The position numbers and the translations under genes are program-made. This document shows positions 33,896 through 46,600 of a stretch of DNA of 64,000 bases, in pieces. Source of the stretch: Rotaria sordida. Its lineage: Eukaryota > Rotifera > Eurotatoria > Philodinida > Philodinidae. The notes beneath the pieces are model-generated. The model saw nothing but the letters and a program-made list of their open reading frames with translations, did no database searches and was not told the DNA's origin. The stretch covers positions 62,001 through 126,000 of the forward strand of contig CAJNOL010000180.1 in NCBI GenBank assembly GCA_905250125.1. Direction: 5' to 3'. Position 1 is the first letter of the stretch. Every line of letters begins with the position of its first letter.

Positions 33896-36890
33896 AAGTG
33901 TTCTTTTTGTCGTTTTTTTTTTAATTTGTATTCTAGTCATATGTACTAATCGTTTTGTATTGTATAGAATTACTATTTCTATTGCTGCTTATTTGTCATG
34001 CTATGTTCCATCAATTAGAATCTCGATATGTGTATGTTATGTCTCATTTTCTGTCTGGTGAAAAGTGATAGTTCACAGCAGTAACATTCATCTTTAACTG
34101 ATACATCTAATGAAATAATAAGCCAATCTATGGTGCTCTTCGTAAGCAATGACATTGCAAAGTGTTCGGTTCTTTGTGTTGTTGTTTCTTAATACATTTT
34201 ATTTGTATTTTTCTTTTTCTTCATAGTTATTCTATTGCAAACAACAGAAAAAAAAAATGAGTGAATAAATGAATGCCCGATTGCATTTCAATTAGAGTGT
34301 GTGTGTGTGTGTGTGATGACAAGGGAGACAGATTCAATATCCTTTTCTTTTATTTTGGAATGTGTTGTCGTGCAGGTTTAATGAGAAAGAATATGAACAC
34401 GCAGAGATGAGATGAATGAACAAAAGCAGAATACATATATACAAATAATAGTCTACTTTAACAGACCCCCCAGGTAGGTATTCAAGTGTATATGTGAGCA
34501 CCTCATAATAATCATGCTCTGAAATACAAAAATAGAACGTACATACAATGCCTATTGAATCAAAGCCAATTATCTCTCTTTCTCTCTTTCTCTCTCTCTC
34601 TTTCTCGTTGTCATTTTCTGTAAATATAAATAGAAGTTGACATTCGTCGATTTATTCTTTTCAGATTCTTGCTTTATTGACTGATCAGTACAAATTCTTT
34701 TTTTTCTCCCCATGCATTTCATCATTAGATTCTAATTTGAATAACTCTAGATGAGATTTATGTAAATGAAATCGTATTCTCTAAGTCAAAATTAATATAT
34801 CGAATTGCCTATATATTTGAGTTAAAAAAAAATCTTTTCTATTCAAATCTCAATTGAACAATTAAGAAAAGAATATTGATAAGTGAAAGAGGTTCTTTTC
34901 TTTTGTAACATATTATTTTTACCAAAGAATGGTGTGGTCTGTGGCTATTTCATACTCTTCTTTCTATGTAAAAGAAAAAAAAAACTAAGATGTAAAAAGA
35001 AAAAAGAGATCTATTATTGCATAGCGAGCGAAACATTTTCTTTTTTTTTTTCTTTCTTTATTGATCTGCGTCTTTTTTTTTTTGCTTTCCTCTTTCTCAA
35101 ACCGCCATACCGCTCAGCTGTTCTGTTTGTGCTTGCATGCACACAAGTAGTAACATCGTCCTTTTCGTTGTCGTCTTCAGTTGCTTCTTATTTTTCATCC
35201 ATCCATCCATCAATCTACTACGCACTACCCTCAAACAAAAAATAAACGCAAACGACAACGATCTCTTTGATATTGTCCCCCCCCTTCTTTTTTTTTCCCC
35301 TCAATAAAATAAATGAATCTACGACGATCAATAATAACAAACAATCAGACTATAATAACGAAGGTTAGTTATTATTCTATTACAAATATGAATATCAATC
35401 ACTCATACAAAATCGATCTAGTCAAAGTCATTAATTATAGAAAAAAGAAAAAAAGAAAAGAAGCTGACAGGCACCAGGTTGCTTTCTTCTCATTCCTATC
35501 GTTTACGTTCTTCCTATTGATAGAAATAGCATTGTGTTGTATGAATGGTGCATCAGTTGTTTTGTCAACATTAGTAATAATGTTGCCGACATATATTCAT
35601 AAAAATAAAAACAAAAGAACTCATTTATAAAACGAAAAAAAAAAAAAAAAGAAAATCATGCTTGATTATACTGATTACATGATATCTATAGTCCTTGATC
35701 ATCATCATCATCAATATACATATATAAATATTGAGTAAGAATGATGACGATCACTTTACAATCATTATCAATAATAAGGGAGTCATTGAAAATATTTAAA
35801 TCACATACATATATGAAAAACAACAACAAGGTAGATATGTGCGTGTGTTATCCTGAAAACGAGACTATCGACATTTGCATCATTTGACAAATTGATTAGA
35901 ACATGCAAGTAACCGTTATCGATGCAGAAAGGGGCCTAGAATGTGCATGTATATATATATATATGTATATGCGCGTGAGACAGAAGGGGAAAAAAAACGA
36001 CGACATTTCGAAAATCGACAATATATTATATTTATATATATATATATAAACATATACGTAAGTTGGTTAGTTGCAAGTCAAAGGTGATATACTCGAAAGC
36101 AAAAGGAAAAAATCTCAAATAACGAGTGAGTGAAATAAATGAATGATGAAAATAATAATCAATAGATTGAACATGTCTGTTTGTCAATTGATCATTTTTT
36201 ATTTTCTTTTCACTTTAATGTGTTCATGTTTCTCATCAGTCAATTCATTTATCCATTACCATCTGGTCGGAAACGATCATCTTTCTCTCTCTAACATACA
36301 CACACAAAAAAAAAATATATGAGAGGAAACGACGTACATCCTATATAGCTTCAGGGAAGTAGGAGAAGATTTTTTTTGTATTTTTTCCTTTAATAATGAC
36401 CATGACATTCGAATTTGATTGAGAATTTTTTCTCTTTTCCTCTTTCTATTAGTTAAATATCTTTTACAAAGAGGATTAGTCACATCTTTCTATGTATATA
36501 TATATATATATCAAAAGCTTCGAATGATGTGCTTCACCTGCACATGTAAAAAATTATCATACAAATACAACAAAAAAAATGAGAAGAAAGAATCTCTCAT
36601 TTTCTCTTTTGCGTGCATGTGTGTGTTCACGCTCTTCTGTGAAATTGATATCGGGTCAGTGCAATGACGGCACACATACAGAACGTCAGCATGCACACAC
36701 ATAGAAAAATCTGCTGCATCTTTTTTTTTCTCTCGTTCTCTCTTTCTTCTTCTCTCATTTCTTTTTTTCTCTCTGTGTCTCTTTCTCTACCACTATTGCC
36801 ATTCACTCCTCCTCAACTACCACAGAAGTAACAACAAAATTATTTCCTATAGAAATGTTTTTGTCTTTAAAAAAAAAATGAATTTTTTTT
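33896..36890. other. Intergenic and probable promoter region of the Ser-rich gene
   Basis: No supportable coding region; open frames here are low complexity (poly-Phe, Lys-rich). It contains a (GT)n run at about 34296-34315, CT tracts at about 34574-34607 and 36720-36790, and several TA runs (35948-35965, 36030-36050, 36495-36512). 5' UTR exons of the following gene may lie here. Confidence 0.55.
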
Positions 36891-36908
36891 CTTCTTCTTC
36901 TTCTTCAG

Positions 36909-37422
36909 ATGCATACACATCATCCTACAACACGAAGTTCAAGCACAACATTAAATGAATTAATGAAAAAAACTCCATCACCTCGTCGTCAAACGACACG
37001 TTCAACGTCTAATATAAATAAAGATAATTTAACTTCTACAAATATTCAAGTTATTAAACCGGTTGCTGTACGTCCACCATCATCAGATTCAATACAAAAT
37101 CCATATAATTTACGTTCACGTACTAAATTAAAAAATTGCAATATTGAAGTTATACCATCATTTACAGAAAAACTTTCATTAGATACACCACAACATAAAC
37201 CGGTGCCACCATTAACTCGTGCTGCTGCTGCATCGGCCGGTGTTAAAATTGATTCATTTATACATGATGAATCGATAAAAACTAGTAGTAATAATAATAA
37301 TAAAATTTCAATAAATTCTCAACAATCAACACGTTCGAGTACAACTCGTAAACGTAAAGCAAGTGAAGATGATCATAGGCCTCATTTAGATTTACTTAAA
37401 ATGAAACAGGTAATTTCTTTTT

Positions 37423-37455
<33 letters not shown>

Positions 37456-38856
37456 TCATACTAATATGTGATTGATTTTATTCATTAAATCACACATTAT
37501 TATTTGTTATCGCGTTTCTTTCAAGTGTTAATGTGAACTTGGTTCGTTTCTTTATATATACATATATATATATATGCACCCATCATCAGTCCTTTTGTCA
37601 ATAATAACACATACATCGTTTTATTTGACTTTTTTTTTGTCTATATGAGAAAGAATTTTGACAGCTCTCTTTTCAAAGCGCGATAGTCGAGCATATTAGT
37701 CGTTCGTTTCTTCTTTTTTTTTTTCTTATTTATTTGATTCGAATAAGAATAATGATCAATTGCATCATATGTATACTGACATTTCATGTCTTGAGATATG
37801 TAACGGATTCGAGTCATTTGTCATATTTTGTTATTTCTCTCGTCTCGTTCTTTTTTAGACACAATCGACATACAGCTTTGATGGCAATTCACCAAAAAAG
37901 GTATGTTTGAAGAGTTTAGAATATGTTGCCATAATAAGTTAAGAGAAATGACCATCAAAAATATTTAAAAAAAAAAAAAAAGAAAATTGTTCGATCAATT
38001 GATCTCTATCGTCCTCCTTTTTCTTTCTTTCGTCGTCATTGTCGATTCTTCCTCTTTTTCCCTAAGCGAATGAAAAAAAGCATAGAAATAAATTGAGTTG
38101 TATGTGTTTGTATGTGCGCTCTGTTGAGCAGCATACGAAATGAGATTGACAATCGCACCTGTTCACTTTTTTTTCTTTTATAGCATAAATAAAGAAGAAA
38201 AAATAAAATCGACTAAGATTTTTAATATTTGACTGATTGATTGAACAAGAATAAAGTATTAGGTTTCTTTGTTCTCATTTTCTTTTTTTGTTATTTACTT
38301 AATTAGAATACTATATATATATATATGTGTGTGTATGCATCAACATATTGTTTGACCTGAAAACTGCTAATTTGCACGCTCGGTCAAATTCACTATAGAA
38401 TCTATTAGAATAATGGAATACGACTACTAAATTGAGGCATCTCTGATTGTCTGTTGCACTCTCTTTTTATTTCCGTTCATTTTTTTTCTTCTTCTTTTTC
38501 AATAGATGACAAGACGTGCCGATCAAGACTGTATTGGAGGCGATGATGAAGATAGCGGATGCGATTATGATTCTCCAGCTCATTCTCCGGTCGACTTCAC
38601 GGATGTTCCTCCCGGTCATGTACTTCACTTTGAAGAGTCAAATATGTCGTATGATTCGGGTTTTAGTGCTGGATCTGGTGAAGCAAATAATAATCAACAA
38701 AGTTTATCTGAATATAGTCAAACATGTTCTTTATTAGGAATAAATAACAGTGGAATATCTACACGTAGTAGTAGTAATAATATAATAAATTCTAACAAAT
38801 ATCCAGCAGCTATTGATCTCGATGTTAATGCTATTGAAGGAGATCTCGGTTTCTAG
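36909..38856 (+). CDS. Orphan Ser/Thr-rich nuclear-type protein with DSG motifs
   Basis: Not recognised. Three phase-0 exons, 36909-37409, 37859-37900 (42 nt) and 38506-38856, give 297 residues. The protein is low complexity: basic Ser/Thr-rich N-terminus (TPSPRRQTTRSTS), NPYNLRSRTK in the middle, a likely nuclear localisation signal TTRKRKASEDD, then an acidic C-terminus. The third exon has EDSGCDYDSP and YDSGFSAGS; both fit DSG-x4-S, the variant beta-TrCP phosphodegron known from CDC25A (DSGFCLDS). Several SP/TP sites suggest proline-directed kinases. The ATG immediately follows a (CTT)n CAG acceptor, so upstream non-coding sequence is joined by cis or trans splicing. It could be a short-lived cell-cycle or transcription regulator; that is inference. 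Confidence 0.7.
37425..37453. repeat. Poly(T) tract after the donor of exon 1
   Basis: About 29 T in a row in the first intron of the Ser-rich gene, 15 nt after its GTAATT donor. An open frame running through it into a poly-Phe tail is not real coding sequence. Confidence 0.85.
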
Positions 38857-40645
38857 TTTTCGTTCTTTTTTCTTTTCTTTTTTCTTTTTCTATATAATGA
38901 ATACCAATTATAACATTGCAGTCGTGTATGTGTGTGTTTTCTTTTTGATGTTGTTATTATTGTTCACATTATGATCATCATATTGTGCGTGCCATCTTTA
39001 CCATTTTTTTTTTCTGCTTCTTTCTTGCTGTCAGATGTGTGTTGAGTATATACATGCTTGTCATTTCTTTCTTGTTTTTCCTCATCATTGCGCCATGGCG
39101 TATTCATATACTCACACTATTTGTACGGCTCTTTTTTCTCTTAAGCTCCTCGTCGTTTGTCGTCCCGTCAGTTTTCTTTTTTTCTTTTTTCGTCCCGTGG
39201 TGGTTCATTTTCTTCCTTTATTTCTCGTTAGACTATAATTTAAAACAAATATGATCTAAGTCCGGTTCAATCAGTGCTTTTTTTCTCCTTTTTTTTTTTT
39301 GTTTTCTTTTTAAAAAAAAAAAAGATGATTGATTGCATTGTTTAACATATTATATTCATACTAATTCTGCCATTCCTTTAATTATCTTCGATGTGTCTTC
39401 TTCTTTTTCTGTTCATTTTTTTGTTTCTATCAACTTCTTAAAAAGTAGTCACATACTTTGTATTCTTGACGGTTGCCATTTTTGTTCGGCTTTACAGGAT
39501 TAGTTTGTATATATATATATACATATATATGCATATGTACATATATATATGCATAAAAGCTGTATTCGTTTTCCTTTTGTTTTTTTTTCTGATGGATTAA
39601 AAAGGATTTTTTTTTATTCGTATATAATGCATAAAAAAAAAAACTAGACGACAATTAAATGATAAAATATAAAGTTAAAATTGTTCTATTTATATTGTAT
39701 GTGAATGAGTTGAAATGTGAACTCTAAAAAAAAATATCTACAACAAAATAAATAAAATTATGTTCTAATGTAAATGTACAAATTATATTTCTGTAATATT
39801 TACGATTAATAGAGTAGTCTAAGAATATAATCAGTTTTTCATTGAAGATAATTATAAAATTCAAGTTGTACGTAGAAAAAGCAAAAAAAAGAATATTAGC
39901 AAATTGTATTTGTTTTTTAGAATATATTAAATATCAAATGAACTTTTGTTTGTTTGTTTTTTTATAAAATATTAATCAGACAGCGCTATTGAAGTTTTTA
40001 TAAACATTCTTTTGATCTATATATATATATTAACATAAAACAATGATTGTGTATAATGATCTATGTTTATATGCCGGAAATCATGTATTCAAACAAAATG
40101 ATATGTCTTCAGAATGTTGACGTGTTTACAGCGGTTGAGCATGACAAAGCGATTATCTACAAAGAAAAATTCTCTAGTTCTTATACGTGCTTGATAGATC
40201 TGTCATTTCCCTAGTGTAATGATATCAAAAAAAAAAAAAGAAAAGAAATATGCACTTCACATTCGATCACGTATTCCCAAGAAGAAACATATGTCATATT
40301 GAATTTTGTTTGCATATGATCCTTAGTGATTATTCTTACAGATTGATTAAAATTTTTATCATATCACAGTTTTTAATATCTAGTCTAATTGTATAAATAG
40401 ATAATAACAAAAAAAGAAAAAAAAAAACAAAATGCATATTGGAAGTTTTTTTTTCACAAACATCCCGAAAGAGAAAAAATGTCCAGTATTGTGAATGTAA
40501 AGGAGAAAAAAGAGTTTCATAGAAATATGACAATAATGCACAACAAAAGTGTCTTTAATATTGTCGAAATTTAAACTCTTTTGTTTATAGTCTTTAATAA
40601 AAATTGCACGATAATGTGTAAGAAGATAATAATTGACCTAATTTA
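38857..40645. other. Convergent intergenic region
   Basis: Lies between the 3' end of the Ser-rich gene (+) and the 3' end of the coiled-coil gene (-), so it should hold both 3' UTRs. It contains T-rich tracts, an ATATAT/GCATAT microsatellite at about 39507-39551 and no coding region I believe. Confidence 0.6.
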
Positions 40646-43600
40646 TCATGAAACTTTTGTTGGCGAGGATATTGGCATCATCCTAACTAAATTTGGTGTT
40701 GGTGGTGTTGTTGGTATTTTAAAATTTGACATATATTGACGAGCATTTGATTCAGCACGAGCAATCAATTGTTGAATCTCGTCATTACGATCACGATCGA
40801 TTCTAAAATATTTAAAACGAAAAAAATAAAAAAATATCTAAATTATCAATTATAATAAAGTTTCTATTTTAAAATATAAAATATTCTATATATTCATTAG
40901 TTTTTCTTTTAATCATATTCGATACTTATGTTAAATAAATTATGCAATATATTCTAAAATCTATACGTATTAGTCTTTGTTCTTGTTTGGATATTATCGA
41001 AAAATTTCTATAATGATGAATTAATGATCGATATATGATTTAATTGCTAGATATTGTATTTTGATACTTTCTAACGAGGGAACTACTATAACCAGGGTTG
41101 TCAGTATTTTTTTACAGATGGAAGAAGCTAAAAATTCAATAGAAAATGTGCTAAAAGTGGTGATCAGCAACGGGACGACGATATATTCTGCCAGAGAAAG
41201 ACTAATGGAAGTTCAAAATCCAATTTCTATCCAAAGTTACCATGAAGATGTAAAAAATTGGCAGAAAGACGGACATTTTGGCAAGAGATGGAACCATTCT
41301 CTTCTAATCGAAAGTCTTGATCCCCAACTGTTATCCGATGTTTGAGCTCACAAAAAAAGATCTTGGTAAGATTAGCAAGGTTCTAATTCATGAATCTTTG
41401 AAGTTGAGTTATAACTGTTTCACTAAATTTTTAGATAGTTATCGAAAAATGGAATTTCGATCTACTCTGTGTATTTATTACAGTCTTAGAACTGATTGAA
41501 ATTTTTCATTTAATCGAAATAAAAAAATCGGTTCATCTTACATAGCAATGAAATAATTAATTCTTTCAAGAAAAAACTCTCTTACTACAGTTCCATGAAG
41601 ACGGATAATATGATATTCATCTTTCTATTAGTAATAACTTCTATTTTAGTCTATTGTGTTTTATATATATTAAAATACTAAGAATAATTACCGTCGATCA
41701 TCTTGTGTTCTCTTTCGCATCTGACTCATTATATCTCGAAGATCAGCATTTTCTTCTTCGAGTATTTTTATTTGAACTTGTAATGATTCTTTAGAAACTT
41801 TTTCCGATGTAAATTTTCGTTCAAATTCATTGATCTAATTTTAGAAAAATAAAAAATATTAATGATTATAAATAAAATTTGAATACTTTTGATCGTAATT
41901 CTTCCATACGATTTGATGAATCAACTGTACCCGTATCAAGATTTATAACATCAGTTCTAAAAAAAAAAAGATTTGTGATATATATATTAAAATTTTAGAA
42001 AAATATTTATTTTTTTTTTGTACCGTCGAACAGTAATATTTTCGAGTATCTGACCACGTCGCATACGTTCTAATTCTTCTTCAAGAAGACGATTTCTAAT
42101 AAAAAATAACAATGATTGTGTATATTTAGTTGATGTTTGATACATATATATATATACTTATCAACAAGTTCATTTAATCGTTTATATTCATGTGATATTC
42201 TATCTTCAACTGATTGTCGTTCAAGAAGTATTTCTCGACTTTTATATTGTGCATCTTGAATAAGTTTATCTTTTTCAAAAATCATTTCTTTTTTATGTGT
42301 TAATTCATCTTTAAGTCGTTCTATTTCATTTTGTAATTGTTCAGTACGATTTTGTGCTTCACGTCTTTCACGATCAGTTTGTTCTCTAAAATAATTATAG
42401 ATTACTATGCGAGATTAAAATTTATTTAAATTTCAATGAAATTCATTTTTTTTTTTACTTATTGAATAAATCGATTCATTTCATAAGGCTATGTTTATTT
42501 TTGTTTATTTTAAATCATTTTCTAACTAGAATCAGATCATAGGATTAATTCTACTGTCAAAATAGGATTATGATATAAAACTTAGATTATGTTATCGATA
42601 ATGAAAAAAAAGTTTTGAATACTATATTTTATGGAGAAATGTATTTTCAATTATTGTAACCATGAAATGATTATAATAATAGAAAGATTTTGTGTCATAG
42701 ACAGTTGACATATGTTTTAGATTTCAAGAAGAGAATAAATCTTAATTTACATGTGATGTTTATTAACATTATCTCCTTGATATTTGTTGCTTAACACTCT
42801 TAATATTTTCCATTTTTCAAAAAATCTGAACACTGCTAGTTTTTCATTTCGTATAAAAGTTCTTAGTATATCATTCATGATTTATCATAAATTTTAATAA
42901 CAAAAACAAGAAAAATAAAAAAGAAACTGCACTTACAAACGTGATTTAATTGTATTCATTCTATCTTTATATTTTGCCGTCACATTTGCAACATTTTGTG
43001 AAAGATATTCAGATTGTGCATTAATTTCCGACTAGAAAAAAAAAGGTATAAGACAAAACAAATTCAATAAAGAAATAATCAAAAAATAACAAATTATACT
43101 AAAAAAATAATAAATAACTTTGCATTCAAGCGTGTTGGGCATGTTCCGTTAGTATGTATATGGAAGTGTGCATTTAGAATGAGAAAAAAATAATTAAGCA
43201 TTTGAAATAAATACATAAGCCATGTGTGATTTGCTTTTCCTTTTTTTCTTTGTAAGTACAAATAAAAAAATAACATATATTATTTGTTTTATTCTTTCGA
43301 ATGAAACTTTCAATAGAACATTTATTCTAGAGAAAGAATGAAATTCTTCTCTTTTCTGAAAAAGTAAAATAACAAGTATCAATATTTAGTTTTGTTTGTT
43401 TTTTTTTTTTTCATAAGTTATATTTAAAAATTAGTGAGAATGAAAATAAATAATGTGAATAATTAAATATATATGTAAGTGTTCTTTGGTTTTTTTTTTA
43501 ATAATAATGGACCTGTGATAGGTGATAATAAGCACTAGGTTGTGCTTGTAGATAGTTCGTCTAGAAAAATATATATAGACACGTATCAATGTGGACTAAT

Positions 43601-46600
43601 TCAATCATGTGAAAAGAAAAATACATAAAAATTAAATTTTGATAAAAGGATAAATAAATGTGATTCTAGTGATTTAGACAAATTAAAACAACAAAATAAT
43701 ACCAATTTCTTGCGTAGCTGAACTAGTCGAGTCATAGAATAATATATTTGCAAAAGTAATTATTGAATTAAAAGAAGAACAAAAATAAAAAAGCAAACCA
43801 TATCTATATATAGAAATTAAATACATACCTTTTCTTTTTCAAGTTGTTCACAACGACGTAATGTTTGTTCGAGTACAACTTGTACACGTTCAAGTTGTAA
43901 TGTTGCAGCTGTAACACGTTCACATACATCTTCATATTTTATTTTAAGTGACATTAATTCATGTTCAAGTTGAGCAGAACGTTGTCGTTCATGTTCTAAT
44001 TCAGTTGAATCATTTCCAAGAAGACTTGAATCATACTAAAATTTTTGTTTCATTTTTTTAAAACAATGTCAAATTTTATGAATAGAAAATTTATTATACG
44101 AGATAAATAGTTTTTCAGAGAAGAGACTCTCTCATCTAAAAATTTTAAGTCAACTAATCGAAGTCATTTTGATTTCAGATGTATTTAACTGCAGATTTTT
44201 ATCTCTAGAAAGTTTCATTATGAAGACTCTATCTTATTTATAAAACAAATATCTCAATAACTAGATTTGATTAGTGTATCGACAAGTATTTAGAAAAATT
44301 AAATATACAAAAATGAGAAACTTTCAATTTTCTATATATATATATATCAATTCTTACCGAATCTCGTTCTAATAAAGATTGTTCATGTAATTGTTTTCTT
44401 GCATTATCTAATTCAAATTTAAGTGTATTTGAATATTCAACTAAATCATTATATTGTTCACGTAATGTAATAAGATCATTTTCAAGTTCAGTCATATTTA
44501 GCTAATAAAAAAAAAAATTCATTTCTAAGAAAAAAAATTATCTTTTTGTTTTTACATCTTCATGTTGACATTGTCTTTGAGGACTAAAAGAAAAACATAT
44601 AATTAATCGACAACATTCAATTTTTTTTTTTTTTTTTTTTATTTAATATATACTTTGATATTTGAATATTATCATCTGTAAATTCCATTGGTGGTGTTTG
44701 TTTAATAGCTTCATTTAATCGTTGATTACATGTAACAATATGTTGACGTAAAACATCACATTTTAATTTAAGTCTTTCAATATTAAATTTAACAGTTTCA
44801 TCAGAATTTTCAAACTAAGAAAAATTTTAAAATTTAAAAAATCAACAATTCAATTCTTTACTTGTTGTTCAAGTTCAATAAGTTTTTTTTCTGTTAATTC
44901 AAGTTCATATTGAACACGACTTATTTCACGTTCAAGTGAACGTTGTTCAATAATATTAAATAAATGTGTCATATTTAGATCTGATACACGTTGAGATTTA
45001 TCCATCTAAGTATACAATAATAAAAAATAAACGAAATTTTTTTTTTTTTTTTTTTTAAATGAATATATCTGATATTGCTCAAAAATGGAACAATTCGATT
45101 CTTATTTTCGAATATGATTCTTTGTTGAGCATTGTGTGTAAAAAACAAACTAATATACGAAATCTTATTTTTCTACACTTACTTCTCTAATTGAATTATT
45201 ACTCTAGAATTTAGTAGATTTTTTTTGTCTTATTTTTATTATCTATATTTCTTTTTCTTTTTTCTTTTCATTTTATAAATAATTAAAATCTTACTAAATA
45301 TCTTAGAAGATCATTTTCTTCTTGTTGAGAAGTAAATTTTAATTGAAGTTCTTGTATTTTTGCATCTGATTGTCGCATTTGTTCAATAGCTACTTGAAGT
45401 ATTGATGATGTTGATCCAGTATGTTGTTCTAATTTTTCATCAAGTAATGTAAATGTATATTCAAGTTTAGCACGAAGAGTTTCTAATTGACGTTGTAATT
45501 CAACATTTTGTTGCATAAATTTTTGTGAAACAAGATCTTGATTTCCTAGAAAAAAATTTTCAATAAAAGAAAAAAAAAACCTAATTTTTCTATTAAATAT
45601 CATTCGAATAGTTTTAATCATATACTATCAAAGGTTCTATTTTGTATAATGAGATGTTTTTTTTCTATATGATATTATGCAAAAAAATATACTGAAATTT
45701 TTATTAATGATTAACATAAATATTATATTTTTCTAATAATCAAAACGATATAAATTTATCTATTCAAATGAAAATTTATTTTCTTGAATAAAAATTTGTT
45801 TTAATATATAAACTATATTTAAATACCTGATGACTGTGTAAGATCACTAACACGATCTGTATATTCAGTTGGTGGTGGACAAGTTTGATCAATAATTTGA
45901 ATTAATCGACTAATTTGTTCATTTTTTTCTACAACAACTTTATCTAATTGTCTATGAAATTCATTTTCAAGAAAATGATTTTGATTTTCAAGCATAGTTG
46001 TTTGTTCACGAAGATATTGAACATCACGATCAGCATAATTAATCATTTCACGTATACGCTAGAAATATCAATAATAACACAAAAAAAAAAATAGTTATAA
46101 GAAAAATTTAATTCAAACCTTCAATCCACCTAAAAAATCATCATCATCTAAATTAAGATCTCGTAATAAATGTCTGTAACGTTGTAAAATTGATAGCATT
46201 GTTTGTCCTTTTAACCATAATTTCATAATTATTTCACGTTCTTCTCCTTCATGTAAATGAAATTCACGTTCAATAGCATTCAATACATCTTGATAAGAAA
46301 GAAGACCCTAGAGAAAACAACAAGAAAAAAAAAAAGATTTTTCTAATATAAAAATTCTTGAAATAACATCAATTTATTTGTATAGGAGAGGAAAAAAAAC
46401 AATAATTAATGATACTTGTTAATAAGCATTTATTCTTATACTTTTACATATTCAAATTTTTAATATCATTTATATGAGTCAAAAGGACAAATTTTTAAAA
46501 TATCTCATATGAAAATCATTTGTTGTTTTTTTTTTTTTGCTTGTTTATACATACTTTTAAACTAACAGATGATGGATAGACAACAATTTCACTTGTTTCA

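Noticed and set aside
34883-35245. 120-codon plus-strand frame
   Set aside because: Composition is poly-Phe/Lys from T and A tracts; no splice partners and no family.
41061-41345. 94-codon plus-strand frame in a coiled-coil gene intron
   Set aside because: Antisense to the host gene, with no recognisable domain. Part of the area resembles words from the 14 kb foldback element, so it is more likely old repeat DNA.
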